Under the pieces are notes generated by a model that made no database searches, had not been told where the DNA came from, and saw nothing but the letters and a program-made list of their open reading frames with translations. From contig NC_045148.1 in the NCBI RefSeq assembly GCF_008831285.2, positions 6,021,001 to 6,081,000 of the forward strand: 60,000 nt of DNA. The letters are read 5' to 3'. This document shows, one piece after another, positions 22,557 through 33,406 of the stretch. This DNA is from Nymphaea colorata (taxonomy: Eukaryota; Streptophyta; Magnoliopsida; Nymphaeales; Nymphaeaceae). The translations under genes and the position numbers were made by a program. Positions within the stretch are counted from its first letter, which is position 1, and each line of letters starts with the position of its first letter.

Positions 22557-23149
22557 AGACATCCACTCATAATCGTGAACATGATGACCGCTTCGGGTAG
22601 CCATGAGTATTGCATGACTTAGTAGTAATAATATGTTACATGCATATATGTTGAAAGTTATGAACCATAAAAATAGAACATGAAGGCAAAATTACTATGC
22701 ATCAAGGAGGCATAGCACAGTTTGTCGGGGTTAGGAGCTTGAAAAAAGCAAATCTCTAGTTTGGTTTTCATGTGTTTGTGTTTTAAGGTGGAAGGCAACA
22801 TCATCCAAGTTGAAAAATGCATCATTATTATGGGACACTTAACCCTAGAGGTAGGGGAATAAGGGGCCTTACGACCTCGCTCCAAACGGTAGGCATGAAT
22901 CTCTCTTTTGCCTGAAAGCGACTACTATTTAAAACAGATATGAATTTTAAGAACTCACATGGAGGAAAGGGATTACAACATCTTTCATGTGAACAGGCAA
23001 AATGGGAATTTTGTCGTGTGGACTGAAAATGTTGAATGCTAAAAACTGAAATTATGAAAGCCACAAATTGTCTCGTAGTCCCAACAATATCTTCGTAACC
23101 AACGTGACTCCTGCATGGGGCAGAGGCTTAACTCAATGAAGGCCCTATC

Positions 23150-24598
23150 TCAATGGCCTTTGGTCCATTCCTGAACCAACGAAGCCAGAGCCGAATACGA
23201 CGAGCCTCCTTCTTCGACTGCCTTTCTTGCCATGTTCTTCGCCTCCTTCATCTTCTCCCTCACCTTCTTCCCTTCCTCGCCTTCCATCAAGCTCCACACT
23301 GCCTTCTCCAGTTCTTCGCCCTTCACCAGCCCACCACCTTCTTCTTTCATGCGTAATCCACCACCTTCTTCTTTCATGAATACTCCCAAGCTCAGCCCCA
23401 AGTCATTCACCAGCTCGTAGGCGTTCATGCTTTGCTCGGCGTAGAGCGGCCACGCGATCATCGGCACGCCGAACCACACGCTCTCCAGCGTCGAGTTCCA
23501 TCCGCAGTGCGACACGAAACCCCCGACGGCCGGGTGCGACAGGATCGCCACTTGCGGCGCCCACCTAGGCCACACTAGTCCCTTCTCCTTGGTCCGTTCC
23601 AAGAAGCCCTCCGGAAGCACCTCCCTCGGGTCCACGTCCTCGGGCTCCGAGAACCGCGGGGCGCCACTTGGCCGAATGCGAATCGACCACAGGAACCGCT
23701 GCCCGCTGCTTTCTAGCCCGCATGCGATCTCGGCGATCTGCTCCGGCGATAATGCTCCCATGCTGCCGAAGCACATGAACACCACCGACGACTGCGGCTG
23801 CCGATCGAGCCACTTGATGCAATCGTGCTCCGGCGACTCGAGTCGCAGGCCGAGCAAGGGTCCCACTGGGTAAATGGGAGGGGTTCTGCTCCCTGGCGTG
23901 CATAGCCCATCGGTTAAAGCTTTGATGGGTGTGGGCTGCAGACCTTCGAAGGTATTCACGAGTAACCCGTCCAGCTTCGAGTACAGCTCTGCTGCCTTCA
24001 TAAACCATTGGTAGCTCGGGGATTGCTTCTCCTGAAGAGGAATCGGCAGGGCCGAAGCAGGAACCGGAGACCGGCCGGGTATGTGGATCAACGCCTTCAA
24101 TTCTCTGAAATCACAGTCATATGTCATGTCCAGCGTTCGCAAGTATAGAAAGGTGGTCAGCATGGCGGCGCCGGAGGTGTAGAGGACGTAAGTGGGGATG
24201 CCCAACTCGGCGGGGACGCCGGCCACGCCGACGCAGAACATGTCCAGGACAATGGCGGAAACGGTGGTTTCGGCTGAAATGGATGTTAGAGTCGTCGAAA
24301 GGGCAGGGTTCTGTGACTCTATGTAGCTTAGGGTCTGCATCACGCCCTCACCTTCTGGGTCGTGATCGGAGGGTGGGAGCTCCACGAAGTCGATGTCGAG
24401 ACCGGAGGCGGCGACGTCCTGGACGTGGGTGGAGGTATTGGAGGAGTTGAGCGGCGAGGTGGAAGGGGGGTGGATCTGGAGGATGGTAATGGATAGGGTG
24501 TGGCCGGAATGGTGGAGAATCTGCTTGGCAAGCTCGACCATGGCGACGAGATGGCCGGCGCCGGGAGTGGGGAATAGTACCACCTTGGTTGCCTTCAT
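23150..24598 (-). CDS. UDP-glycosyltransferase, family 1 (UGT-2), complete
   Basis: A single-exon gene of 482 codons, the usual length for plant UGTs. It is expected to move a sugar, probably glucose, from a UDP-sugar to a small hydroxylated acceptor in the cytosol. Visible features are the N-terminal KVVLFPTPGAGHLVAMVELA with catalytic His16; the partner Asp119 in AIVLDMFC; the inter-domain part; and the 44-residue PSPG box at 346-389, starting WAPQV, containing HCGWNSTLES and ending in Gln389, which usually goes with UDP-glucose. There is no signal peptide or membrane anchor. Sequence style (PTPGAGHLVAMVELAK, AWPLYAEQSMNA) fits group E, UGT71/72/88-like. Residues 408-425 hold a 9-residue tandem repeat (MKEEGGGLR, MKEEGGGLV) absent from UGT-3. 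Otherwise it shows about 34 substitutions in 473 aligned residues against UGT-3. Acceptor unknown. Confidence 0.96.
   Translation of the reverse strand: MKATKVVLFPTPGAGHLVAMVELAKQILHHSGHTLSITILQIHPPSTSPLNSSNTSTHVQDVAASGLDIDFVELPPSDHDPEGEGVMQTLSYIESQNPALSTTLTSISAETTVSAIVLDMFCVGVAGVPAELGIPTYVLYTSGAAMLTTFLYLRTLDMTYDCDFRELKALIHIPGRSPVPASALPIPLQEKQSPSYQWFMKAAELYSKLDGLLVNTFEGLQPTPIKALTDGLCTPGSRTPPIYPVGPLLGLRLESPEHDCIKWLDRQPQSSVVFMCFGSMGALSPEQIAEIACGLESSGQRFLWSIRIRPSGAPRFSEPEDVDPREVLPEGFLERTKEKGLVWPRWAPQVAILSHPAVGGFVSHCGWNSTLESVWFGVPMIAWPLYAEQSMNAYELVNDLGLSLGVFMKEEGGGLRMKEEGGGLVKGEELEKAVWSLMEGEEGKKVREKMKEAKNMARKAVEEGGSSYSALASLVQEWTKGH
23331..23378 (-). repeat. 27-bp in-frame tandem duplication in UGT-2
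   Basis: The 21-bp ccaccaccttcttctttcatg occurs at 23331 and 23358, separated by cgtaat. It adds nine codons (MKEEGGGLR) in the loop after the PSPG box. UGT-3 has a single unit at the matching place (near 39405). Confidence 0.95.
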
Positions 24599-24675
24599 TT
24601 TCTCACTCTCCTACTTTTTCTCTCTGTGATGGAAAGTAAGAAGACGATGTTGCATCATCTGGTCCTCCGGGTCTC

Positions 24676-24683
24676 TATTTATA
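24676..24683 (-). promoter_or_regulatory. TATA box of UGT-2
   Basis: Minus strand TATAAATA within gggtctataaatagagacc, 78-85 bp upstream of the ATG. It is conserved at the same distance upstream of UGT-3. This implies a 5' leader of about 50 nt. Confidence 0.8.
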
Positions 24684-24699
24684 GACCCAACCAAGCATC

Positions 24700-25690
24700 A
24701 GTATGGGCCTCACATTTCGGCTGGCTTTCCTGGCTCTGTTTCTCCTTTATTTCTTAAGGAATAATCAGCCTACTTTTTTTTAATTTATAAATAATTTAAA
24801 AATTGTATATTAATCTAGAAAATAGAGCTGTACCAGCCAAATCTTTGCCTATGCCAGCCGATATTGCCCTCTGACTTTATTGACACTGTCCAATAAGTAA
24901 ATAAATTATGTTTTCATAAAGTCAAGAAACGAAGACTTGCAATGGCTTGAGGTTTTAGTTTGGTTACATTTTCACTAAATCATTGACAATAATGTCAGAA
25001 GATTTGCACTCGACCATCAGGCGTTCGGTTCAAAGCATGGACCAAACCAATACATTTATCTTAATTTTTTTTTGTCTATATTAAGAGTCACTAGCAGGTC
25101 GTGAACGTCTGATTATCAGTCACGTAGATAATAAATAAATTAAACCTTAGTTAACAAGTATATTGCTATCCACCTAGCTTCAAAAACAATCTACATACTG
25201 AAAAGGAGGGGTTTCAGAGCCCCTTCCATTCTACAAATGGCAACTTTACTAATAAAGAATAATCTCTTCAAAGATATGACAAAATGACAACTTAACTAAT
25301 AGAGAATAATCTCTTCAAACATACGATATTTTTCAACGCATGTATGCTTCGATGGCAAACATGAAAAAGTTAATATAAGAAGGAGGAGTATTAATATTAT
25401 TTGGTTACTCGAAGGAACGAAAGTGCATTCTGGTTTGACACGAGTCTTGGAAAGAGTAGTCATCTTTTGGAACGCAGCTTGGACAACGCCTTGGAGAAAA
25501 AGTATCGTCCGCGAAGATAGTTCTTCGAGGAGACGTTGCGTGCACAACAACCGTCCGTTGTTTGGTGGTTTCTCAGGCGCTTGGATATTACACTACTTCC
25601 TGGCAGCATCTTTATTTGATTCTCTCCCCACATTTAACATGCAAATCCAAAGAATGCATCATCTTCTTAGAAATGACAACATTATACCAT
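24700..25690. other. Upstream region of UGT-2, shared with UGT-3
   Basis: Non-coding, AT-rich and collinear with about 40750-41800. Blocks conserved between the two include ccagccaaatctttgcctat, ggcaactttactaataaaga and ttggaacgcagcttggacaa. Short frames here are not conserved as protein. Confidence 0.7.
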
Positions 25691-25699
25691 ATGGTTGTA

Positions 25700-25902
25700 T
25701 TCAAGGCCAAGAATTTTTCATGAGAGAAGGTGAATATAGTTTCAAAATTTTGATAGGAATTAAAATAATATTTTTTTAAAACTTTTACATATGATAAATA
25801 ATTTTTTTTAAAAAAAATAAATGTAAACTTAAAAAAAAAAAAAACTTTTTAGGGGGACGCTGGGACCATGGCGGCCCCCACCTTGGCTCTGCCCCTAGTT
25901 GT
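25700..25902. mobile_element. MITE-like repeat, 'gggcagagccaagg' family, copy 3
   Basis: Left end aaggccaagaatttttcatg; right end reads caactaggggcagagccaag on the opposite strand. A counterpart lies at the same place in the other duplicated segment (41806-41984), so it predates the duplication. Confidence 0.6.
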
Positions 25903-26397
25903 ATCATCAAATTATGCTCGGCTTGGACTACTTAAGTTTTGCTGGGTCGAGTGCACTCGGTCAACAATGCCATAACCAAGATTCCAGCCAAGCTGGAGCT
26001 AGCTAGAAATCTAGGTTTGTGATTTAAAAGCTAACAAACTAAATATTTTACGAGAGACCTTTCGAATTTGGGCTCTCTAGGTATTTTTTTAGTTAGAATG
26101 ATTGAGAGGGCATGCAGTGGGGGAGGATACTATTTCAGAAGAAGTTTCTATACCGAGGAAAGGGGATTGCAGGGCATTTGTCCATAAGAATACTAACACA
26201 ACGTTGTTTTCAGAATCAAATCTGTCTTGATGATTAAGGTAGATTCATGACACTATGTTAATATTTTTATTAATGTGAAATGGCTCTCATAAATAGTTCA
26301 AGAAAAAAATATCAATCCTTTTATGGAACTCAAGGAAAGTACCATAAAGTCGAAGGTTCATTGTATTATTTCTAATGATCTTCAAGCTCATAAGACT

Positions 26398-26423
26398 TAT
26401 ATATATATATATATATATATATA
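26398..26423. repeat. (TA)n microsatellite
   Basis: Short AT run inside the duplicated segment; the UGT-3 unit lacks it. Confidence 0.9.
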
Positions 26424-26867
26424 ATTTAACGCTTATATAAAAACCCAAACTTATTTATTTGCCCTTAACTACCTTGAAATATTTGTTGTGCTATAACACA
26501 TTATTTTATGAATTTACCTTAAATTTAAGACAGAATCACTAGACAACAATAATAATTTGTTATATGTACCAAACGGTCCCTTAAGAATTTCATTAAAAGA
26601 CTTCAAATAATTACATGATAACTACAAAATTATATGAAGTGCCCAAACCAGTTTCTGAACTAGCGATCCTAGCTCTGCCGCTAACAGAGCAACACGTTGC
26701 ACATGAAGAAGGTAAGGCAACTTGTTTCTGAAAGTTAGGATATTGACTCAAGCTGCCAAGGCTCCACATCGATGGAAGCGTCAACTTCATGAGCGTGTCC
26801 ATCTCAATAATGCTTGGAGCCATGAGCTCGGCTTCACGAGAGAGGGAGAGAGAGATTGTGTTGTGAT

Positions 26868-27068
26868 TTCGGCTTGACAGGGAGGGAGAGACATAAAGAG
26901 GGAGAGGGCATCGAGAGAGAGGGAGAGGGCGCACGCGAATCGGGGATCACGAGAGATGGTCTTTCAATTTTTTTTGCTTTTTGGATCTTGATCGTGGCCG
27001 TCCGATGGTGTCAGATTGGACGACCACGATCCAACGTCTCCAGATATCCTATTAGAGTTACCATTCAG

Positions 27069-27112
<44 letters not shown>

Positions 27113-27200
27113 AGCCCCAACAAAGAAGTTGTCGGACTGACCAAACGTTTTGTTTTACAGCCCAAGTGTTTGTGCACGCCCAACCAAGGCTCTGCGAAGT
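26868..27200 (+). repeat. Direct repeat right of the UGT-2 segment
   Basis: Second copy of 21951-22350, including the hairpin (gatcgtggccgtcc with ggacgaccacgatc) and a (TA)n tract at 27072-27107. Confidence 0.8.
27072..27107. repeat. (TA)n microsatellite
   Basis: Unbroken AT run after the conserved hairpin. Confidence 0.93.
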
Positions 27201-28771
27201 CCCTACCGCTGCTGTCGAGCCAATCACAACCTCCATCGGACCCACGCTAGATGCTGGCACAAAACTGTGGGGAGGTTAACCCCCATACAAATCAGACCTA
27301 GGTCAAACAGGACCCCAGCCCTCTAGTTAGATCCCCAATGAGTACAAAACAATCTTTAATTCCTCCTATCTAGCATACATTAGATTTCCAGTGGTTAAAA
27401 GGCTTTAAGATTACAAATGCGTGCGATACGCAGATTAAATAAATTACAACTCACTCACTACCGCTGCTCGGCTCAATCACATGCACAAACCATACCTATG
27501 CGCTCAAACCCCACCCACTTCCCCAATAGGTCAGGCCTCTTCCGGCTGGCTAAGCTGAGGGCTGTGCTGGCATGCCTTGAGCATGCCAAGGGTTCTCCCA
27601 CGCGAGACGTTGGCCACAGCCTCACAATTACACCCTTTCCCCATGTTTACAGAAAATGGGAAATAGGGATTACCTCTCGGGGCTGCACCTGGGGTTGGCC
27701 TGGCTCGAAGATGGAAACAACTGCTGCACAAGACTTGGTAAGGCGCCTGAGGGTAAACAAGTGGCTACTGCCAGCTGGCATGCATGCAGCACGTCTACTT
27801 TGGCCAGTACTCGACCTCCGTCCAAATCTCCTACTCTTGCTTGGGGTCTGCTGGATGTACAATAGAGAGCAATCTGGAGCTAATGTCCGCATAAACTATA
27901 GCCAACGGCGCGACAGCAAGGGATGACTGTTCAGCTTCTTCACTCGAACTTGATGAACAGCCATAAAATGTAGAGGTCAAAGTCCAGAATTTAACATAGA
28001 TTCACGTGGGTCGAGTGGCAGATATGGTTACCAGAAGGGGATCAATCTACGAGATTGATCAGCCGTTGTGTGTGGGTAAGCATGGACCCCTTGGGTGCTC
28101 AGCGGGGCTGGACTCCCACCTGACGCATAGAGCAGACTGAAGCTGTTTCTGGTCACCATTGCTCCTGCAATAGGGCACAGATTTGGCCGCGCGTGGGCTT
28201 GCTAGAATCTGGGGAACGTCAGAAATAACATCTGGCCATCAGCTGGATGCAATATCAGCCAGCGTCGGTTGTGAATCAGGGATTACCTTTTCTGCCCGCC
28301 CAGGAAATACAATCAGTTCCCCAGCGAATGGGTGTAGGCTCTCGGACCTGTTGCTGCTCGTCTATCGGTCCGATTTGGATGTGCTTGGGCTCGTTGGAAC
28401 CAGGAAGAAACATAAAATCTCATGTGGCCATCTGTTGGAAACCCAACGGTTGGATGTAGTGCTGGGGGTCTATGAACAAGGATGACTATTCGGCTTCTAC
28501 AGGACCTAGGACCTGCAGACTGGAATTTTCGGCATTGGGTGTGGGTACTTTTCAGTTCCGATATTCCCGATTCCTAGCTTGGATTTGAATGTGCTTGGGC
28601 TTGCTGGAATCGTGAGGATGTCTAGAGTATCGCATGGCCATCTGATGGAGAACCCAACTGCTAGATTCATCGATGGGGGTTACTTGGTCTGTTTGGTGTT
28701 TTCTGGGACTACAATGTACAACCCAATCATCAGAGGATTCGGAACAGGTTGCTACCTCCTTCCGACATGCT
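27167..28771 (-). repeat. Gypsy-1 3' LTR, first part
   Basis: Collinear with 35475-36965 (for example gctgtcgagcc, aatgagtacaaaacaatct, caatcacatgcacaaaccat). Contains about three degenerate repeats of roughly 200 bp (near 28190, 28385 and 28590) each with tgcttgggct and ggccatctg. Continues after the solo LTR at 33215. Confidence 0.82.
28767..28771. repeat. Target-site duplication ATGCT (left)
   Basis: Matches 33215-33219. The interrupted host LTR resumes right after the second copy. Confidence 0.88.
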
Positions 28772-30146
28772 TGTTAACACCCCAAATTTTTTCACATCAA
28801 AATTGAAGCAATGTCAAAATTTTACACAAAAAAAAAGTGTAAAATGCAATTGCAAAGCCAATTTTGAATCTAAACACAATTTGGATTCAAATCAATAATT
28901 TGACTCGTGACACAAATCCCAATGCAAGATTACAAGTCCAAACTATATCCAAATTAGGTTTTGACATCCAAATGCAATTACAAATGACATTTGAAATCCA
29001 AATCCAATTGTGAAATTCAAATTTTGACTTAAATCGGAGAATTGGATCTAATTTAGTCTAAATTGCTACGTGGGACCCACGTGTGGTTCCCCCTAGCCTG
29101 TGTGGTCAAGAGCCACCCCGGCATCACGCCTCCCCCCCATTTAAAATGAAAAAATATTTTCTCTCAATTAAATGAAAAAATCATTTTCAAGAAGAACTGA
29201 ATGATATCATAACTAGAAACCTAGGAAAAGAGAATCCTTTATGCATCTCTCTCTTCTTTAACTAGGTCATCTTTAAAGAGGGGTCATCTTCGAAAAGCAA
29301 TAACTAGGCTGGTCAAACCCACTTAATTCAAGTAGGTTCGATCCTAGTGCACCCAAATCCCAGCTAGGCTCAGTCAACATGAGCTCAACTTGGCCAAAAA
29401 GGTAAGTATGTCTCACGATCTAATTAATGAAAGAAAATAAACTTTGACCAAATCAAGTTCACTTTGACTAAGCTCAGTCAAAGTACAATTTAGCTCAATT
29501 AAGAGCTTTCTTAGCTCATATTCATCAAATTACCTCAAACAAAGTCAAACTACTTGCAAATGAACTTTTATTTTGGTCAATTGGTCGAAATTGACTAATC
29601 TGAACAATTTTGCGCTTCTATGATTAAATTGAGATTACCGAGTCTAAATTTGGCTTATGAAAGACACACATACATTTGAATTTGTCAAATGTATAAATTA
29701 AATATCAAATAAAAATTCAATTTTTCAAACCAAAGTTTAACTCAATTGAAATTCATCTTCAATCAAGTTTTGAACGAAAATACCCTTTTCAAACCAAATT
29801 TGATAAAATTTTTAAATTTTATTCAAAATTAAATTGAATTGTCAAAATTCAATGGCATTTGGAGCTTAGTAACTAGTTTTTAACCTAACAAGCTCGATTT
29901 CTAACAAAAAAAAAATAAATAAATAGCACAAAATGAGGCAAAACCTTGTGCAAGGTCATTTTCATCCAAAATTTTGGTCAAAGTTGGTCGGCTAGATCTG
30001 AACCACGGTTGACCAAACCTAACCCAGCCCACCTAGCTCATGTAAAATGGGATAACAATGATCAAATATAACCATTAAAAACCCATTTAATCCATTGTCA
30101 TCTCCCTAAGCCTTGATTAATCTTCCAAGGAAAATTAAAGAAGATG

Positions 30147-30154
30147 GTTGAACC
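30147..30154. repeat. 8-bp target-site duplication GTTGAACC (left)
   Basis: Identical to 30494-30501 across the MITE. Confidence 0.93.
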
Positions 30155-30493
30155 TAAGGGTGGGCATCGGGCTGGGCTGGGCTGGGCTGAGCCGGCCCGA
30201 TCCGGCCCGTCGGGCCGGGCAGCCCAGCCCGGGCCCGGCCCGATAGCCCCAGTCTCGGTTCGGGCCCGGCTCATTTAAAAATAAAAACCAAATTTTTATT
30301 CATAAAATAATTTTCTTTAAAATATAAAATATATTTATTAATAACAAATATATATTATTAAAACAAAAAAATTAAAAAATATATATTTTTTAAACATAAA
30401 CGGGCTGGGCCGGGCTGACTCGAGCCAGGAAAATCCTGGCCCAGGCCCGAGTTGGCCCGGCCCGGCGGCGGCCCAGCCCGATGCCCACCCTTA
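30155..30493. mobile_element. hAT-type MITE, 339 bp
   Basis: Perfect terminal inverted repeats of 23 bp (start taagggtgggcatcgggctg at 30155, mirrored at 30471-30493). The subterminal DNA is GC-rich with ggcccgg motifs and the core is AT-rich. Flanked by an exact 8-bp target duplication, the hAT hallmark. No transposase. Confidence 0.93.
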
Positions 30494-30501
30494 GTTGAAC
30501 C
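30494..30501. repeat. 8-bp target-site duplication GTTGAACC (right)
   Basis: Identical to 30147-30154. Confidence 0.93.
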
Positions 30502-30512
30502 CACCCCCTCCT

Positions 30513-30520
30513 CTATATAA
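30513..30520 (+). promoter_or_regulatory. TATA box of LTR-A
   Basis: ctctatataagcc, about 1.4 kb from the LTR start once the MITE is discounted; the likely retrotransposon promoter. Confidence 0.6.
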
Positions 30521-31391
30521 GCCTCCCCTTGGCTACCAAGGGGGGACGAAATTTTTTAGTATTTCACCAAGTTGCTGCAGCCAAAAAGCTAGGAGGGAGA
30601 AGCCAAGGAGGAGAAAGAAGATTTGTCCAAGCCTTCTTCGAGTTTGCTAAGTGAGGGTGCTTAAGTGAACCCTTACTTAGAATTTTCGTGGAGATAAGCT
30701 CTCCCTTCTCCATTGCATATTCTAGCAAGCAAGCTATTCTTATTTTACCTTTGCTAAGCTCGAATCCAAACTTGGATTCTTGCTTAGGATTGCTCGATTT
30801 AGAAAACAAGCGAAGAAGAAGATCAAACATCAAGACCGACTGCAAGGTAGGTGATTTTAACTCATTTCTCATCTACTTTTGCTTCTTGTTTTCTTTTTAA
30901 TTTCAACAATTCGTGGGAGGGGTTTATTTTCATGTGTATTTTATAGCTAGGAATGATGTCCAGCTGGAAGAACCTACGATCAAATGTATATGCCCATGAA
31001 TCAAATTTTGAAAAGGGCCCCAAGGCCACGTTCATTTCAAAACAACCGACTTAAAAACCATTTTGAACTCCCCACCATGAGAGAATCCTATGATGAGAGA
31101 GTGATTTTGCTGCAATATATATGACGAAAAAGCCTATTAAGGATGGTTGCATTCTCATGAATGTAATACACCTTTGCATCGCGAAATTAAGGATGGACTA
31201 GCTTGAGCATTCATTCATTTCTTTCTATTTAAAGTTATTTTGTTTCATGCTTTTTCAATTAATCATGGGTAGTAGGAAAAATTTGAAACAAGTTTTCAAT
31301 CTTCCTACCTAAAAAAAAACCAGCCATGAATCATCATTATTCATGAGTTATGTGGTCTCTTGATAAAACTTTATTTTGAAGAGTAAGATAC

Positions 31392-31392
<1 letters not shown>

Positions 31393-31459
<67 letters not shown>
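31393..31459. repeat. (TA)n microsatellite, about 66 bp
   Basis: Unbroken dinucleotide run inside LTR-A. Confidence 0.96.
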
Positions 31460-31465
<6 letters not shown>

Positions 31466-33214
31466 AAGCTCTTGTTAAAAATCTTTTTCTACTCTTAAAA
31501 TCAGGTTGGAACACGTTTCCAAACTGGTTTTTAAGAAAATGGATCATTTTTATTGATTTTCATAATACAAAGCTATGAGATCACTTTCATTTCATCTTAA
31601 AATTTGTTTAATTTCAGCAATCCATACATAAGGTGTACATAAGTTGTTGAAATCAGACCATGTTTTATTGGAATTAGCTTAAGAATGTCAAATTTTATAT
31701 ATTTATGATGTCAATTTTCATCCACAAAGTTGGTAGGTTTTGAAGAACAATAAAAAGGTTCTAGTCCTACCTAATCGGCTCTTTAAAAGCCTTTTAGGAA
31801 TTTCTGATTTCATTCACCAATTTTCAGACTTACATGTGATTGATTGAGTCTCAAAGACAATGTAAGATCACATTTCAAAAACCCTAATCTTTGTATCCCT
31901 CAAAGAACAAGATCAAAACCCTAATATGAAATTTTGTTTGATTTTGGAGAGAAAGAAAGGTTCTTAAAACTCGATCACATGAATGAGAACATATGGCACA
32001 TGATTTTTGCCAACTTGGATGTTTGGTTCATATGACAAGAGTCAAATGCTCTTAGAATCAATATTTTAATTTTGATCCATTTAAATCAGAATAAAATTTC
32101 ATTTTTATAACAATTTTGAGGAAAAAAGATGATATCCACGTTTTCTCTATATTTTAAAGTTTGATTTCATCCTCATTTGCCTAATTCTTAATTGTTTTGA
32201 GTTTCTCATCCATGACTCAAGTTTGTGGATTACATCTCTAATTCATGTGCTTAATAATATAATAAGCACATCTTGAGAAAGTCCTACATTTTAATTAAAA
32301 TAAATCTTTATGTGTAGATTGTATGACATGTAATTACAATGAATGGACTTTGAGAGATTATGAGAGAGTGAAGAATGAATGTTTCATATGAATGAATTTT
32401 GAGAGATTATGAGAGAGAGAATGATGAATGCATTACATGCACATTTTCAATAGCATTCACTTTCACTTAAAATCAGTAGCACCACATGCACATTTTCAAT
32501 AAATTAAGTGATTTAAATTTGAGTTGCAAAAAGTGACCAAGTCATATTGCAACAAGGATTTGTAAATTTCACTCAACTTCAAAAGAAAACACAAGCAATG
32601 CATTCACAATCTTGGCCAAAATATATTTAGAAAACAATACATTTTCTAATAATTTGGAACCTATGTTCTATCAAAAGAATGAACTCTGCCTAACCAAATC
32701 ACACGATTTGGCAAAAGAAGAACTCAAAATCAATTTTGTTTACTAAAGAAACTTAGCTATTTTCCCAAAAGTTGATCATAAGACAATCACAATTTTAACT
32801 CATGAATCTTTTGGGTTCACAACAAAGAACTCAATTTTAATCTTCAAAATCCTCAAGAATTGTGGATTTCAAATCAAATGGCAGAAAAACAAAAGTTTTT
32901 AAATCAACTTGAAAACCCTCCAATGTTCAAATTCATTTTCAAAACAAGTTCAAATTCAAAATGAATTTTGGTTTTTGAATCCAAAACCTCAATGCATAAG
33001 CATATAGGATTTGCATCAATAACTCGTACATGATCCAAGTGATCCTTAGTCTTTGGTCTAATTACCTCTGTTAAAGGGAGCAAGAACGGTTGGACCTCGT
33101 ACCGACGGGCGGATCCCTTTCTCTTAAAAAATTTTTCTTCGAAACCTTCAATTTTAAAAGAATTTTGCTTATTCGCATTTCGTCCCCCTTTGAGAAGAGG
33201 GTGAGGTGCGAACA

Positions 33215-33245
33215 ATGCTGCGGCGCTATTTGGAGGCAGCGAGAC
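33215..33245 (-). repeat. Gypsy-1 3' LTR, second part (with ATGCT duplication)
   Basis: Starts with the second ATGCT (33215-33219) and matches 36966-36990 (gctatttggagg..gcgaga). The similarity then ends, marking the deletion junction with gag. Confidence 0.75.
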
Positions 33246-33406
33246 GGGGATGACTATGGCAGCTGAGACTTCCTTGATGGTTGTCTCCCTTACAGCTGGT
33301 TGGAGAGCTGAAGTGCATACCTCTGACTGTTTGCAGGCTGCCTCCAACATGGCTAGCTGGCTGACGAGAGGAGGAGCGAACTCACTCATATCTTCCTTCA
33401 TCGGTC

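Larger units (their letters stand above)
22598..26823. repeat. Segmental duplication, unit containing UGT-2
   Basis: Collinear with 38613-42897 over about 4.2 kb. Matches run from tagcc...agtagtaataatatg at the left, through the 3' flank, the gene, the promoter and a shared MITE, to gactcaagctgcca...atgcttg-agccat at the right. Similarity stops sharply after 26823. Confidence 0.9.
28772..33214 (+). mobile_element. Large solo LTR (LTR-A), Ty3/gypsy type
   Basis: Starts TGTTAACACCCCAAATTTTT, ends gaggtgcgaaCA, and is flanked by ATGCT on both sides. The interrupted gypsy-1 LTR proves the boundaries, since gctatttggaggcagcgaga at 33223 continues the match to 36970. It is 4.44 kb, including a 339-bp MITE. 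No primer site, gag or pol is inside. A TATA box (30514-30520) and a (TA)n tract are present. Same family as LTR-B at 7447-10810. Confidence 0.85.

Noticed and set aside
23565-24629. Several long frames overlapping the UGT genes on other frames (also at 39228-40677 and 69-1279)
   Set aside because: They are composition shadows of GC-rich UGT coding sequence and carry no domain of their own.
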